DNA of 42,492 nucleotides from Pseudomonadota bacterium. Lineage in GTDB: Bacteria; Desulfobacterota; WTBG01; JAPLJA01. The stretch lies in assembly GCA_026388815.1 (NCBI GenBank), contig JAPLJA010000009.1, forward strand, positions 1-42,492. The letters run 5' to 3'. Each line of letters begins with the position of its first letter. The first letter of the stretch is position 1. A model generated the notes under the pieces. It made no database searches. It saw only the letters and a program-made list of their open reading frames with translations, and was not told where the DNA came from. Made by a program: the position numbers and the translations under genes. Positions 1-8,969 of the stretch are shown piece after piece.

Positions 1-16
1 TATCGAGATACGCGAG

Positions 17-442
17 TTGATCAAAGAGATCGGCAAAGAGAAAACAGTTATCTTGAGCTCCCATATCCTGCCTGAAGTGTCCGCAACCTGCAACCGGATC
101 ATTATCATCCATAAGGGCGAGATTGTGGGGAGCGGCACACCCGATGAGATGGCCCAAAGCAGCAAGAAGAGCGAGATTATCCATATCACGATCAAAGGGC
201 CGCTCGAAGATATCCAGAGACAATTGAATGAAATCCCTGAGGTTAAGGCATTTAAGGTGGCCAGCAGGGATGACGGCGTGAACTCCTTTGAGATCAAGAG
301 CGAGCTGGGCGTATACTTGTCTGAGAAGCTCTTCTTCATGGTGGTGAATAACCGCTGGATTTTAACCGAGTTGAAGAAGGAAACCGTAAACCTGGAAGAG
401 ATCTTCCTTAAGCTGACTACTGAGGAGAACAGTTCTCTTTGA
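17..442 (+). CDS. ABC transporter ATP-binding protein, C-terminal part (5' end outside window or upstream; GldA/CcmA-like)
   Basis: Protein begins within an ABC ATPase after Walker B: 'KTVILSSHILPEVSATCNRIIIIHKGEIVGSGTPDEM' has the H-loop and is typical of gliding/copper ABC ATPases. Followed by a permease and a GldG-like protein. Confidence 0.85.
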   Translation: MIKEIGKEKTVILSSHILPEVSATCNRIIIIHKGEIVGSGTPDEMAQSSKKSEIIHITIKGPLEDIQRQLNEIPEVKAFKVASRDDGVNSFEIKSELGVYLSEKLFFMVVNNRWILTELKKETVNLEEIFLKLTTEENSSL

Positions 443-583
443 AGAGGATTCAAGGGGCCAAGGTGTCAAGGGTGTAGGGGCGCGAGGCGGTGCCTCGCCC
501 AAGGATTACCGCAAGAGCGGCCTTCGGTCTTATGAACCCTAGAACCCTCGAATCCTTGAACCCTGTTTAGTAATAATTATTTA

Positions 584-1327
584 TTGGGAGAAAAACTTAA
601 ATCAATGACCAAGATCCTTGCCATAACAAAAAAGGAGTTTAACAGTTACTTCAGCTCTCCCATTGCATATTGCTTTACCATTGCCTTTCTCATCCTCTCG
701 AACGGGATCTTCTTTTATGTCTGGCTCTTTTTCCTGAAGAACCAGGCGTCTTTGAGGGGATTCTTTTCTCTGCTTCCCTGGCTGTTCCTTTTCCTCGCTC
801 CTTCTCTCACCATGCGGGCGTGGGCAGAGGAGAAAAAACTCGGCACCATGGAACTGATGATGACCCTGCCGGTCAGGGACTATGAGGTCGTGCTGGGGAA
901 ATTTCTTGCCAGCCTGTGTTTCTTAACCTTCACGGTCCTCCTTACCCTGCCTCTCGTCTTTACCTGCTTCTATATGGGAGAACCGGATATGGGGCCCATC
1001 ATCGGCGGGTATTGCGGGGCTGTCCTTCTCGGCGCAACGTATCTCTCCATCGGGCTCTTTGTCTCAAGCCTGACGGAGAACCAGATCGTGGCTTTCATTT
1101 CAGGGGTATCGATTTGTTTCCTCCTCCTTCTCATCGGAGAGGAAATGATCATCTCGCGCTTGCCGGGCGTTCTCGTTCCACTTTTTGCTTACCTCGGCTT
1201 GGGGGCTCATTTTGACAGCATCGGGAGAGGAGTTCTTGATTCGCGGGACATCCTCTATTACCTCTCACTCACAGGCTTCTTCCTCTTCCTGAACGTCTGC
1301 ACAGTTGAGAGCAGGAAATGGAAGTGA
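584..1327 (+). CDS. ABC transporter permease (GldF / ABC-2 type)
   Basis: Multi-pass hydrophobic protein with 'RAWAEEKKLGTMELMMTLPVRDYEVVLGKFLASL', the ABC-2 permease signature; adjacent to the ATPase. Confidence 0.85.
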   Translation: MGEKLKSMTKILAITKKEFNSYFSSPIAYCFTIAFLILSNGIFFYVWLFFLKNQASLRGFFSLLPWLFLFLAPSLTMRAWAEEKKLGTMELMMTLPVRDYEVVLGKFLASLCFLTFTVLLTLPLVFTCFYMGEPDMGPIIGGYCGAVLLGATYLSIGLFVSSLTENQIVAFISGVSICFLLLLIGEEMIISRLPGVLVPLFAYLGLGAHFDSIGRGVLDSRDILYYLSLTGFFLFLNVCTVESRKWK

Positions 1328-1331
1328 CGAA

Positions 1332-2939
1332 ATGATCTCCCGGATACTCAAGTACGGAACGAATCTGCTTATCCTGGTGCTCACGCTGGCGGGGATTCTC
1401 GCAGTCATCAACTATGTCTCGCTCAACCACTTTTTCCGCCTCGACTTAACGGAGAAAAGTGAATTCACCCTTGCGCCCTCCACGAAAAAGGTCCTGAAAG
1501 GATTGGATGATGTAGTAAACATCAAAGTTTACTTTTCAAGAAAGCTTCCGCCCTATCTCACCGGTCTTCAAAGACAGGTCCGGGATGTCCTCGACGAATA
1601 CCAGGCGTTATCCCGGGGAAAGCTGAAGGTTGAATTTATCGATCCCGGCATTGACCCCATGGCCCAGCAGAAGCTCCGTTTCATGGGGATTCCCCAGGTG
1701 CAGCTCAACATCTACGAAAAAGACCAGGCACAGCTCATCACCGTGTACCTCGGAATGGCTATCCTCTATGAAGACAAAAAGGAAATCATCCCGGTGATTA
1801 CCGATACGAATAACCTTGAATATGACCTTACCGGAGCCCTGATCAGGATGATCAGAAAAGAGTCGAAAACAGTGGGCTTCTTAACCGGTCATGGAGAAAG
1901 AGCGATAGAGGGGGATTATTCGCAGGTTCGATCGCTTCTGGAGAAGCAGTACCAGGTTGTGAAAGTTGAAACAAAAGACGGCAGGAAAATCGGGGATGAT
2001 ATCAACACCCTGGTGGTAGCAAACCCCAGGAAGATGGGTTTGAGAGACCTCTATGAGATTGACCATTTCATCATGAAAGGCGGCAAGGCGATTTTCTTAG
2101 TTGATACCGTAGACCTCATGGAGCAGAGACTCCAGGCATTCCCCATGGAATGCAGCATCGTCGATCTGCTCAAGACATACGGTGTCAAGGTGAACCCGGA
2201 TCTGGTACTGGATCTCTCAAACGCCCCGGCAATGTTCCGGAGCGGCATGTTTAACGTACAGCTCCCCTACCCCTTCTGGGTGAAGATCCAGAAGAAAAAC
2301 TTTGCCGCTGACCAGCCGATGGTCAATAAACTTGATTCCCTTGTCCTGCCCTGGGCAAGCTCCCTGGAACTGATTCCGGACAAGACCGGCAGCGTCAAGG
2401 CTGTGAGGCTGTTCAGGACTACTGATGTAGCCTTTAACCAGAAGGAATATTTCAACCTGAGCCCCGAACAGGCACCGCCTGACAAGAACCAGTGCAGGAG
2501 TTTTGTCATGGGCGCGCTCCTTTCCGGCCGTTTCAAGAGTTACTTTTCTGACAGAGCTGTACCCCCGATCGAGGGAACATCAAAAAATGCGCCTGAGCAG
2601 AGGGAAGAGGCAATCAAGGAAAGCAAAGAGACACAGATCATTGTGGTGGGCAATTCCCGCTTTCTCCAGAACCAGTTTTTTGAAATCACGCAATCCAAGG
2701 GGAATGAGGTCTTCTTCCTGAATATCGTTGACTGGCTGAACATCGGTGAAGAGCTGATCGGGATACGGACGAAAGGATTCGTTGACCGTCCGCTCAAGGT
2801 GCTCTCCAGCCGGGAAAGGACAGTGATCCAGTTCATCAACATCCTCGGCATGTCCATTGTTATGATTGCCTTTGGGTTCTTCCGTCTCTACCTGAAGAGG
2901 AAGAAGAAGGCTCAGGTTTTTACACCGGCTACACCATGA
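1332..2939 (+). CDS. GldG-like ABC-type auxiliary component (DUF7088/GldG family)
   Basis: N-terminal TM, 'FRLDLTEKSEFTLAPSTKKVLKGLDDVVNIKVYFS', 'GFLTGHGE' motif, C-terminal TM. The ORF track begins at 1305; ATG at 1332 is a likely start. Confidence 0.85.
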   Translation: MISRILKYGTNLLILVLTLAGILAVINYVSLNHFFRLDLTEKSEFTLAPSTKKVLKGLDDVVNIKVYFSRKLPPYLTGLQRQVRDVLDEYQALSRGKLKVEFIDPGIDPMAQQKLRFMGIPQVQLNIYEKDQAQLITVYLGMAILYEDKKEIIPVITDTNNLEYDLTGALIRMIRKESKTVGFLTGHGERAIEGDYSQVRSLLEKQYQVVKVETKDGRKIGDDINTLVVANPRKMGLRDLYEIDHFIMKGGKAIFLVDTVDLMEQRLQAFPMECSIVDLLKTYGVKVNPDLVLDLSNAPAMFRSGMFNVQLPYPFWVKIQKKNFAADQPMVNKLDSLVLPWASSLELIPDKTGSVKAVRLFRTTDVAFNQKEYFNLSPEQAPPDKNQCRSFVMGALLSGRFKSYFSDRAVPPIEGTSKNAPEQREEAIKESKETQIIVVGNSRFLQNQFFEITQSKGNEVFFLNIVDWLNIGEELIGIRTKGFVDRPLKVLSSRERTVIQFINILGMSIVMIAFGFFRLYLKRKKKAQVFTPATP

Positions 2940-3874
2940 GATTCAAGATTACTCTTACCTTAGTTGCCATTCTCATCATCCTGGGCATCGCTGCTTACCT
3001 TTTTGAACGGGGAGGAGTCAGAGAACAGCAGGAAGCTTCCCCTAAGGCAACTATCTTCCCTGCCTTTAAGACCGAACAGGCAGCAGTTATTTCGATCAAG
3101 ACCAGGGGAAAAACCGTTTCCCTCGTAAAGCAAGACAATTGGATGGTCGCACTCAATGAAGGTTATTATCCGGCAGATAAGGGCGAAGTGGGGAACATCT
3201 TCAAGACCCTGAACAATATGCAGAGGGAAAACATTGTCTCAACCGACCCCAACAAATACCCTCTCTTTGAGCTTGACCCGGCGAATGGAGTAGAAGTAAA
3301 GATCAACAAATCAGACAATACTCCTCTCGCCCACTTCTTCGTGGGTAAGAACGGCCCGGATTTAATCAGCACCTACATCCGGATAGAAGGAGAAAAAGAG
3401 GTTTTCCTGTTAACCGGAATGCTCAATGCAACATTCGGAAAGGAGTTAAAGGACTGGCGGGACAAGGCCATTTTCAACCTGAAGGCAGAAGACATAGTGA
3501 GAGTAGACATCACTTCCCCAAAAAAGAAAATCTCTCTGATAAAAGATGAGAAAGGAAACTGGGAGATGGCTGCGCCGGAAAAAGCAAAGGTAAAAAAGGA
3601 TGTAATCGAAGGTATGGTCAATACCCTCGCCACGCTCAAGGCCTATGACTTTGAAGACGGTGCAAATCTGAAGACCTGCGGCTTGATCAGTCCTTCTGCT
3701 AAAATTCAGATAACCATGAAAGACAATTCTACCTTTACACTGCTGATTGGAAAGGAAAAGGATTCCTCAAAACGGTATGCCAAAAGAGAAGACAATCCTA
3801 CCGTTTTCCTGGTACAGAATTTCGATTTGGGGCCGATCATGAAAAATACTTCAGAGTTGAAGGAGAAACCGTAG
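2936..3874 (+). CDS. DUF4340-containing protein
   Basis: N-terminal TM plus repeated '.LVKQ.NWMV....YPAD...V' pattern, directly downstream of a GldG-like gene (the usual context). ATGA overlap with the previous gene. Confidence 0.8.
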   Translation: MRFKITLTLVAILIILGIAAYLFERGGVREQQEASPKATIFPAFKTEQAAVISIKTRGKTVSLVKQDNWMVALNEGYYPADKGEVGNIFKTLNNMQRENIVSTDPNKYPLFELDPANGVEVKINKSDNTPLAHFFVGKNGPDLISTYIRIEGEKEVFLLTGMLNATFGKELKDWRDKAIFNLKAEDIVRVDITSPKKKISLIKDEKGNWEMAAPEKAKVKKDVIEGMVNTLATLKAYDFEDGANLKTCGLISPSAKIQITMKDNSTFTLLIGKEKDSSKRYAKREDNPTVFLVQNFDLGPIMKNTSELKEKP

Positions 3875-3983
3875 GGGCGCACCTATGTATGCGCCCAAAA
3901 TATGGCGAGCCGGTGGTTCGCCCTTGCGGTTGACATGACTACTTCTGTGTGGTTAAATTATAATAAGACCAAGGAGATCATTA

Positions 3984-4235
3984 ATGCTTAAATCAAAAGC
4001 CACAAAAAATGAAGCCATTATCATCCCTGCAAAGATAGCTAAAAAGCTCGCTCTGAAAGAGGGAACGATCGTAGAGGCACGTGTTGAAAAAGGGAAACTA
4101 CTGATTCTCGGTAAAAAGAACAAAGCCAATCATATAATGCGGTATGCCGGTATATGGGAAAAAGAAGAGGTTGAGAAGATTTTTGGCAAAATACACAGGG
4201 ACTGGGCTAAATGGCAAAAGAACTTGCCTGTGTAG
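3984..4235 (+). CDS. AbrB/MazE-type (VapB-like) antitoxin
   Basis: 'NEAIIIPAKIAKKLALKEGTIVEARVEKGKLLI' swapped-hairpin AbrB fold motif; overlaps a PIN-domain gene. Confidence 0.75.
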   Translation: MLKSKATKNEAIIIPAKIAKKLALKEGTIVEARVEKGKLLILGKKNKANHIMRYAGIWEKEEVEKIFGKIHRDWAKWQKNLPV

Positions 4236-4603
4236 ATACTGATATCTGTGTAGACTTTCTCAGAAAAAAAGAACCTGGCTTTAACCTTCTTCTAAAACTC
4301 CTTGAAGATTATAACCCTTGTATTACTTCCATTACTGCATTTGAACTCTTCCTGGGTCACATAAAGATGAAACGGAAAGAACCTATTGATGATTTTATAA
4401 ATCAATTTGTTCTTCTCCCATTTGATCTTAAAGCCTCAAGGGCTTCAGCAAAAATACAGTCCTCTCTTGATAAGAAAGGCAAAGGGATCGGCATTCCCGA
4501 TCTACTTATTGCTGGCATTTGTATCGCAAATAACATTCCATTATTAACCTTAAACACAAAACATTTCTCAAGAGTTACCGGACTGGAACTCGTTAAATTT
4601 TAA
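4211..4603 (+). CDS. PIN-domain toxin (VapC-like ribonuclease)
   Basis: 'CVDTDICVDFLRKKEP', 'ITAFELFLGH', 'GIPDLLIAGICIANNIPLLTLNTKHFSRVTGLEL': PIN acidic residues and the C-terminal signature. Confidence 0.88.
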   Translation: MAKELACVDTDICVDFLRKKEPGFNLLLKLLEDYNPCITSITAFELFLGHIKMKRKEPIDDFINQFVLLPFDLKASRASAKIQSSLDKKGKGIGIPDLLIAGICIANNIPLLTLNTKHFSRVTGLELVKF

Positions 4604-4671
4604 ACCCTCTTTTAGTTTCGCCTGTACCAAGATTAATATTTTATCTTTATTTAGCCCATCCCTTTCCTCGA

Positions 4672-4795
4672 AAAGGAAAAAGATTCCTCAAAACGCTACG
4701 TAAAGAGAGACGACAATCCCACCATCTTCCTGGTACAGAATTTCGATTTGGGACCGCTTCTGAAGGACACACCAGAGATGAAGGAAGGGAAGTAG
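4672..4795 (+). pseudogene. Duplicated 3' fragment of the DUF4340 gene
   Basis: Translates to EKEKDSSKRYVKRDDNPTIFLVQNFDLGPLLKDTPEMKEGK*, nearly matching the C-terminus of the 2936-3874 protein (GKEKDSSKRYAKREDNPTVFLVQNFDLGPIMKNTSELKEKP*). Confidence 0.85.
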
Positions 4796-4899
4796 GAGCG
4801 AGCCACTAATCCACTTTTTAACTAAGGGGCTATTGAGGGAAATATTACGAAGAATAGGTAGGAGTTGTCAAGACAAGATCTTTCTCAGATTGAATCTTG

Positions 4900-5124
4900 T
4901 CAGGCTACAGCATGTTGAACAGGCGTAACTTCTACAATAATTTTCTTCAAGTTATCACCAACAACCACACTCGCGTTTAAAATCTCTAACCCTGCAATCT
5001 TGCCGTCAGGCCCATAGTCAGCTACCACATCTTCACTGAGCTCTCTGTTTTCCGCAGTCCCAGGCTTAAGTTGTTTGAACTCAATATAGAGGGCATCAAC
5101 TTCTGGATCATAATGAATTTTCAT
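4900..5124 (-). CDS. DUF2283-containing protein
   Basis: 'MKIHYDPEVDALYIEFKQ......VVADYGPDGKIAGLEILNAS' is the DUF2283 pattern. Confidence 0.85.
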   Translation of the reverse strand: MKIHYDPEVDALYIEFKQLKPGTAENRELSEDVVADYGPDGKIAGLEILNASVVVGDNLKKIIVEVTPVQHAVA

Positions 5125-5228
5125 GTATTCGCCTCCTCATTAGAATAATACACCTTAAACTTTGCATGATTCGAAAATCTGATAGGTTTCATTTTTCCTC
5201 AAGGCACGGGCGAGCCAGTGGTTCGCCC

Positions 5229-6275
5229 CTACTTCGTCTTCGCCTGTACCGCCTTTATCAACCCAATTGGTCCGGTCATCATCATATTTCCATAAGGGGC
5301 GGCAAATTCAAATTGCAGGCCGGTTTCCCTGAAAATTTCCCGGTGCGGACCGGTAACTTTTATTGACAACTCGTTGAGAGGATGGGGCTTAAAAATAACT
5401 GCCCCGTGCCCTCCCCTTTCAAACACCTCATCATTGGTTATGTCGCCGCTGACAAACAGTTCAATCTGCTCCCGCAAATCTGCCGGAGTTAAGCTCAGGG
5501 TGTGAAGCTCCATCAGCCCATCAATCTCACCCTGCGAAAAAAGCACCGCTAAGGTATGGTTATTCCCCACATTAACCAAGAGGGATGGCCGGGTGTTTTC
5601 CTCCATACATCCGACGATGGCTGAAAAAGAAGTGTCCATAAGGAGGATGCGGGCATGAGGGAGCTGTTCCTTGGCTGCCTGGCAGGCAGAATGCATCCTC
5701 TTGTACTGAGGAGGAATCTCATTATCCCAGTAGGCAAAATTGATTGGGCTTCTTTTTACCTGTAATAATCTTTCAAAGGTCGCAAACCTGAACTTTCTGG
5801 CTGAGGAGTTCAAAGGGGGAGTACCGTGATCCTGGACCGCCAGGGCTATCACCCCGATGTTGAAGTCTTCGCCGAAGTTTTTGAAAAATTCTCTCAGAAG
5901 CTCCAGATTAACTTCCCGTAAATAAAATTGTTCTCCGGTAAAATCCGGAGGAAGTGCCTCTCTAATCTCAATGCCCAGGGACTCAACCTCTTCGAGGTTA
6001 TCCCGCACAGAAAAGGCTGCATCTCTCATCATAATTACCCTGTGCCCCTGCCTTACACGCTCTTTCAGGATTGAAGTGATCCCTCCCCCTCCAATGGTAT
6101 CGCCCGTAAAAAAGAGGTCTCTCCTGCACCTCTGTATCCTCTCCCCCAGGAATAGGGTGGGAGCAGGAAGTACGAGGCTGATCATGCCTTCCATAGTCTT
6201 ATTAGGGTCATAGATGAGAATATCCTGTGTCCCTGCCCCGATATCGATGGCAAGGATCTTTCGTCCTTCAGCCAC
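5229..6275 (-). CDS. DUF1786 family protein (putative pyruvate-formate lyase-activating-enzyme-like; actin-like ATPase fold)
   Basis: 'KILAIDIGAGTQDILIYD', 'GDTIGGGGITSILKERV', 'LLVNVGNNHTLAVLF'. Confidence 0.75.
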   Translation of the reverse strand: MAEGRKILAIDIGAGTQDILIYDPNKTMEGMISLVLPAPTLFLGERIQRCRRDLFFTGDTIGGGGITSILKERVRQGHRVIMMRDAAFSVRDNLEEVESLGIEIREALPPDFTGEQFYLREVNLELLREFFKNFGEDFNIGVIALAVQDHGTPPLNSSARKFRFATFERLLQVKRSPINFAYWDNEIPPQYKRMHSACQAAKEQLPHARILLMDTSFSAIVGCMEENTRPSLLVNVGNNHTLAVLFSQGEIDGLMELHTLSLTPADLREQIELFVSGDITNDEVFERGGHGAVIFKPHPLNELSIKVTGPHREIFRETGLQFEFAAPYGNMMMTGPIGLIKAVQAKTK

Positions 6276-6277
6276 GT

Positions 6278-7147
6278 TTAACCCTCAAAATCTTTGAGCC
6301 TGAATACAATTGGTACCTTTACTTCGATGGAGGGATGCTCGATACAGATCGGGAAAGGTGGATAGGGGGCTGCTTCACTGATTGCCTTCCTGGCAGCCTC
6401 GTCTAACACAGGATAGCCGGATCTTTCGACTATCCGTATATCCTTTACCCCTCCACCCCGAAGAAGGGTAAAGGCACAATAGGCTGTTCCTTCATACTGG
6501 TTCTTCCGGGCAAGGAAGGGATACGATTTTACCCTTTCAATTTTCTCCTTGATCCTCCTCTGAAACTCTTTCAGTTCATCGCGAATGCCGCCTCTTCCCT
6601 CACCTTTACCGGCGCCTGCTCCACTTCCAATCCCGCTGCCTATCCCGCTTCCCACTCCACTGCCTATACCGCTGCCAACTCCGCTCCCGATCCCGCTTCC
6701 ATTGCCATCACCTGTTCCTCCACCCGTACCAGCACCTTTTCCCATACCCGCTTCACTCTCTCCCAAACCCTTCACGACACCGGATGGTTCCTGTATGGAA
6801 GCAACCTTTTTTTCTTCTTCAACCCTTTGAGGAGAAGGAATTACACTCTCTTTGCTCTCGATCGGCACAGGCTTTGCTACATCTTTTTTCATTTTGTTTT
6901 TTAACTCATCACTCTTAACTCTTAACTCATTACTGCTTTCCCCACCACCACCTCCACCCCCACCGCCTTCTTTCATCCCTATCAGCTCAACTTCAATTGA
7001 AAAAGGGGAATTAGATTGGATGTGCATCGACTTCTCGATCAAAAGGCTGAAAAGAAAAAGGTGAAAAGAAAAAGAGACGATCAGGAAAAAAGAAAATCTG
7101 TCCTGGGGTCTTATGGCAAGAAATTTTCTCGATAATTGTTTAAGCAT
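6278..7147 (-). CDS. TonB/TolA-type energy transducer with Gly/Ser-rich linker
   Basis: N-terminal TM, low-complexity (GSGIGSGVG)n linker, C-terminal '[47 protein letters not shown]', a TonB C-terminal domain. Confidence 0.85.
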   Translation of the reverse strand: MLKQLSRKFLAIRPQDRFSFFLIVSFSFHLFLFSLLIEKSMHIQSNSPFSIEVELIGMKEGGGGGGGGGESSNELRVKSDELKNKMKKDVAKPVPIESKESVIPSPQRVEEEKKVASIQEPSGVVKGLGESEAGMGKGAGTGGGTGDGNGSGIGSGVGSGIGSGVGSGIGSGIGSGAGAGKGEGRGGIRDELKEFQRRIKEKIERVKSYPFLARKNQYEGTAYCAFTLLRGGGVKDIRIVERSGYPVLDEAARKAISEAAPYPPFPICIEHPSIEVKVPIVFRLKDFEG

Positions 7148-7558
7148 ACAGAAAATATAACGTTATCTTAAGTCCAAATCAATCCTTATCTTTTTGCAAG
7201 TCGAGCATAATGCTGTGGAAAACTTTTCAAACACAAAAGGCGTGCCAAAGGCGTAGCGCTGCATTTAAGGGTCATTATCCATAACCATCTGATATATCAT
7301 TGCTTTTTTACTGCTCAAAAAATGATCAATCTGCTGAAACCAGCTTAAATATGGGGCGTCACGAAGAATAAATGCTGGTTTATCAACAAGCAATCCACAG
7401 GTTAAGCTGAAAACAAAAACCCCTTGTATACTCCGTTGAATATTGTTTATAATTACTCTTGCGTGATAAATATGAGTTCCATGGATCTTGTCATTCTCAT
7501 CTTGAATCTCTTAAAGGAAATTCTCGGGGGATAAACATTTTCAACAGAGGGAGGAATT

Positions 7559-8011
7559 ATGAAGAAAGCGATACTGTTTTGCCTGACATTTGTTCTGATC
7601 TGTCTGTTTGCTCTGCCATGTAGCGCTATTGATAACACTGGTGTACCTTGGATATACCGGCCTTTTAAAAAACTGGGACGCGGGGTAACCAACCTTGTTA
7701 CTTCACCTCTCGAGATCCCCAATCAAATGTATGTTGTCTCGCGCAAAGAGTATGACGAGTCTGCTCAGACCTGGGCAGTAGTCGGCGGTTATATCGCTGG
7801 ATTTTTTTCTGGTTTCGGTTATGCTGGCTGGAGGATGGCTGCAGGAGCTTATGACACGATCACCTTCCCTTTCCCCAGTTACGAGTATTCTCTCATTGAA
7901 CCGGAATTTATCAGCACTGAGATGGCCACAAGGGTGGAAAAGAAAGAAGTGAAGAAGGAAGAAAAAAAGGAAGTAAAGGAAGAGCAAACGACAACTCCCC
8001 AGAATAAATAA
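7559..8011 (+). CDS. Exosortase-system-associated protein, TIGR04073-like
   Basis: Signal peptide, then 'KLGRGVTNLVTSPLEIPNQMY...GYIAGFFSGFGYAGWRMAAGAYDTITFPFP'. Confidence 0.7.
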   Translation: MKKAILFCLTFVLICLFALPCSAIDNTGVPWIYRPFKKLGRGVTNLVTSPLEIPNQMYVVSRKEYDESAQTWAVVGGYIAGFFSGFGYAGWRMAAGAYDTITFPFPSYEYSLIEPEFISTEMATRVEKKEVKKEEKKEVKEEQTTTPQNK

Positions 8012-8108
8012 TGGGTAAAAGCGTTCTTTCCTGAATTATAGTTGACAAACGAGATTGAATATTTTAAAAGTTTTGGAAACAATACCATGGAGAGGAGGGA
8101 AAAAGATA

Positions 8109-8279
8109 ATGGCAGCTGTTGTTGATGAGGCAAAATGCAATGCGTGCAAGACATGCGCTGAAGTGTGCCCGGTTGAAGCAATCACCGTTGAATCGAAGGC
8201 CAAAGTCGATCCGGATACCTGCGTAGATTGCGGAACATGCGTGGAAGAGTGCCCTGAAGGGGCTATTTCCCTGCCTTAA
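8109..8279 (+). CDS. 2x[4Fe-4S] ferredoxin
   Basis: CNACKTCAEVCPVEAI and CVDCGTCVEECPEGAI; two CxxCxxCxxxCP clusters. ATG at 8109 preferred over the track start at 8055 because a purine-rich RBS (gagaggagggaa) lies upstream. Confidence 0.95.
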   Translation: MAAVVDEAKCNACKTCAEVCPVEAITVESKAKVDPDTCVDCGTCVEECPEGAISLP

Positions 8280-8288
8280 AGTTTGAAA

Positions 8289-8317
8289 AAAGCAGGGGGC
8301 TTTATCCCCCTGCTTTC
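8289..8317 (+). terminator. Rho-independent-like terminator after the ferredoxin
   Basis: 11-bp perfect inverted repeat AAAGCAGGGGG-ctttat-CCCCCTGCTTT, 10 nt after the ferredoxin stop. Confidence 0.75.
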
Positions 8318-8372
8318 CCTACCATTTCTTCATCTATCTATTAATATTTAAAACATATTAATGAAAATCTGA

Positions 8373-8419
8373 TGGTGCCGAGGCGCAGAATCGAACTGCG
8401 GACACACGGATTTTCAGTC
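8373..8419 (-). repeat. attL: 47-bp copy of the tRNA-Phe 3' half (partial tRNA remnant)
   Basis: tggtgccgaggcgcagaatcgaactgcggacacacggattttcagtc is identical to 42326-42372; sequence diverges on both sides. Confidence 0.93.
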
Positions 8420-8489
8420 AAGAGCTTCTCAAAAGGCGATTCTCCACCATTTTCAACTAATTAAATATCAAGCAGTTACAAACCCCAAG

Positions 8490-8524
8490 TTGGATTTTGT
8501 TGGGGTATATTGGATTATGTTAGG
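8490..8524. repeat. Two imperfect 15-bp direct repeats near attL (possible recombinase arm-type sites)
   Basis: TTGGATTTTGTTGGG (8490-8504) and TTGGATTATGTTAGG (8510-8524), 13/15 identical, 20-bp spacing. Confidence 0.35.
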
Positions 8525-8669
8525 TTATGACGGTTACAATTTGGTTACAGTCCTGGGATTGGATCAAGCCTATTCCGCAAAGGAAATATCTTGTAAGTGC
8601 CCTACCCTTTTATCTCTTCGGATCGTCGGGACAGGGTAAGAAACCGATGGAGGTTGCAACATCATAACC

Positions 8670-8712
8670 GGACATTTCTACTTTGCCGAAAACAGGACAT
8701 TTCTACTTTGCC
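8670..8712. repeat. Tandem 18-bp repeats, possibly terminal repeats of a lost IS (IS21-type arrangement)
   Basis: GGACATTTCTACTTTGCC at 8670-8687 and 8695-8712 (exact, 25-bp period). No transposase is adjacent. Confidence 0.4.
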
Positions 8713-8750
8713 TTGACACCCCTAAATTTTTCTCCAGAGAGACATTTTAA

Positions 8751-8779
8751 TTGACAAAAACCGTTAACTATTTTATAGG
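8751..8779 (+). promoter_or_regulatory. Candidate sigma70-type promoter for the island operon
   Basis: TTGACA (8751-8756), 17-nt spacer, TATAGG (8774-8779), about 190 bp upstream of the first island CDS. Confidence 0.4.
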
Positions 8780-8969
8780 TGATTGAAATTTGAATATTTC
8801 TCCCCTGTAACTGAGTCGGCAGGGCGGATGGTTGTTAACCACTTGGTCGTAGTGTCGGGTCCGGGGAACCCGCCGATACGAGCCACACTTTATGAGTAGG
8901 TTTTCCAGAGTATTGTCATGTTTTGAATCACAAAGGGACAGTTACAGGTTTTATTAACTGTTTGGAAAA

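Noticed and set aside
6585-7064. Plus-strand Pro-rich ORFs (81 and 70 aa)
   Set aside because: Antisense of the Gly-rich TonB linker; low-complexity mirror.
8373-8419. Functional second tRNA-Phe
   Set aside because: Only the 3' half is present; the 5' half (acceptor strand, D-arm) is missing, so it is an att remnant.
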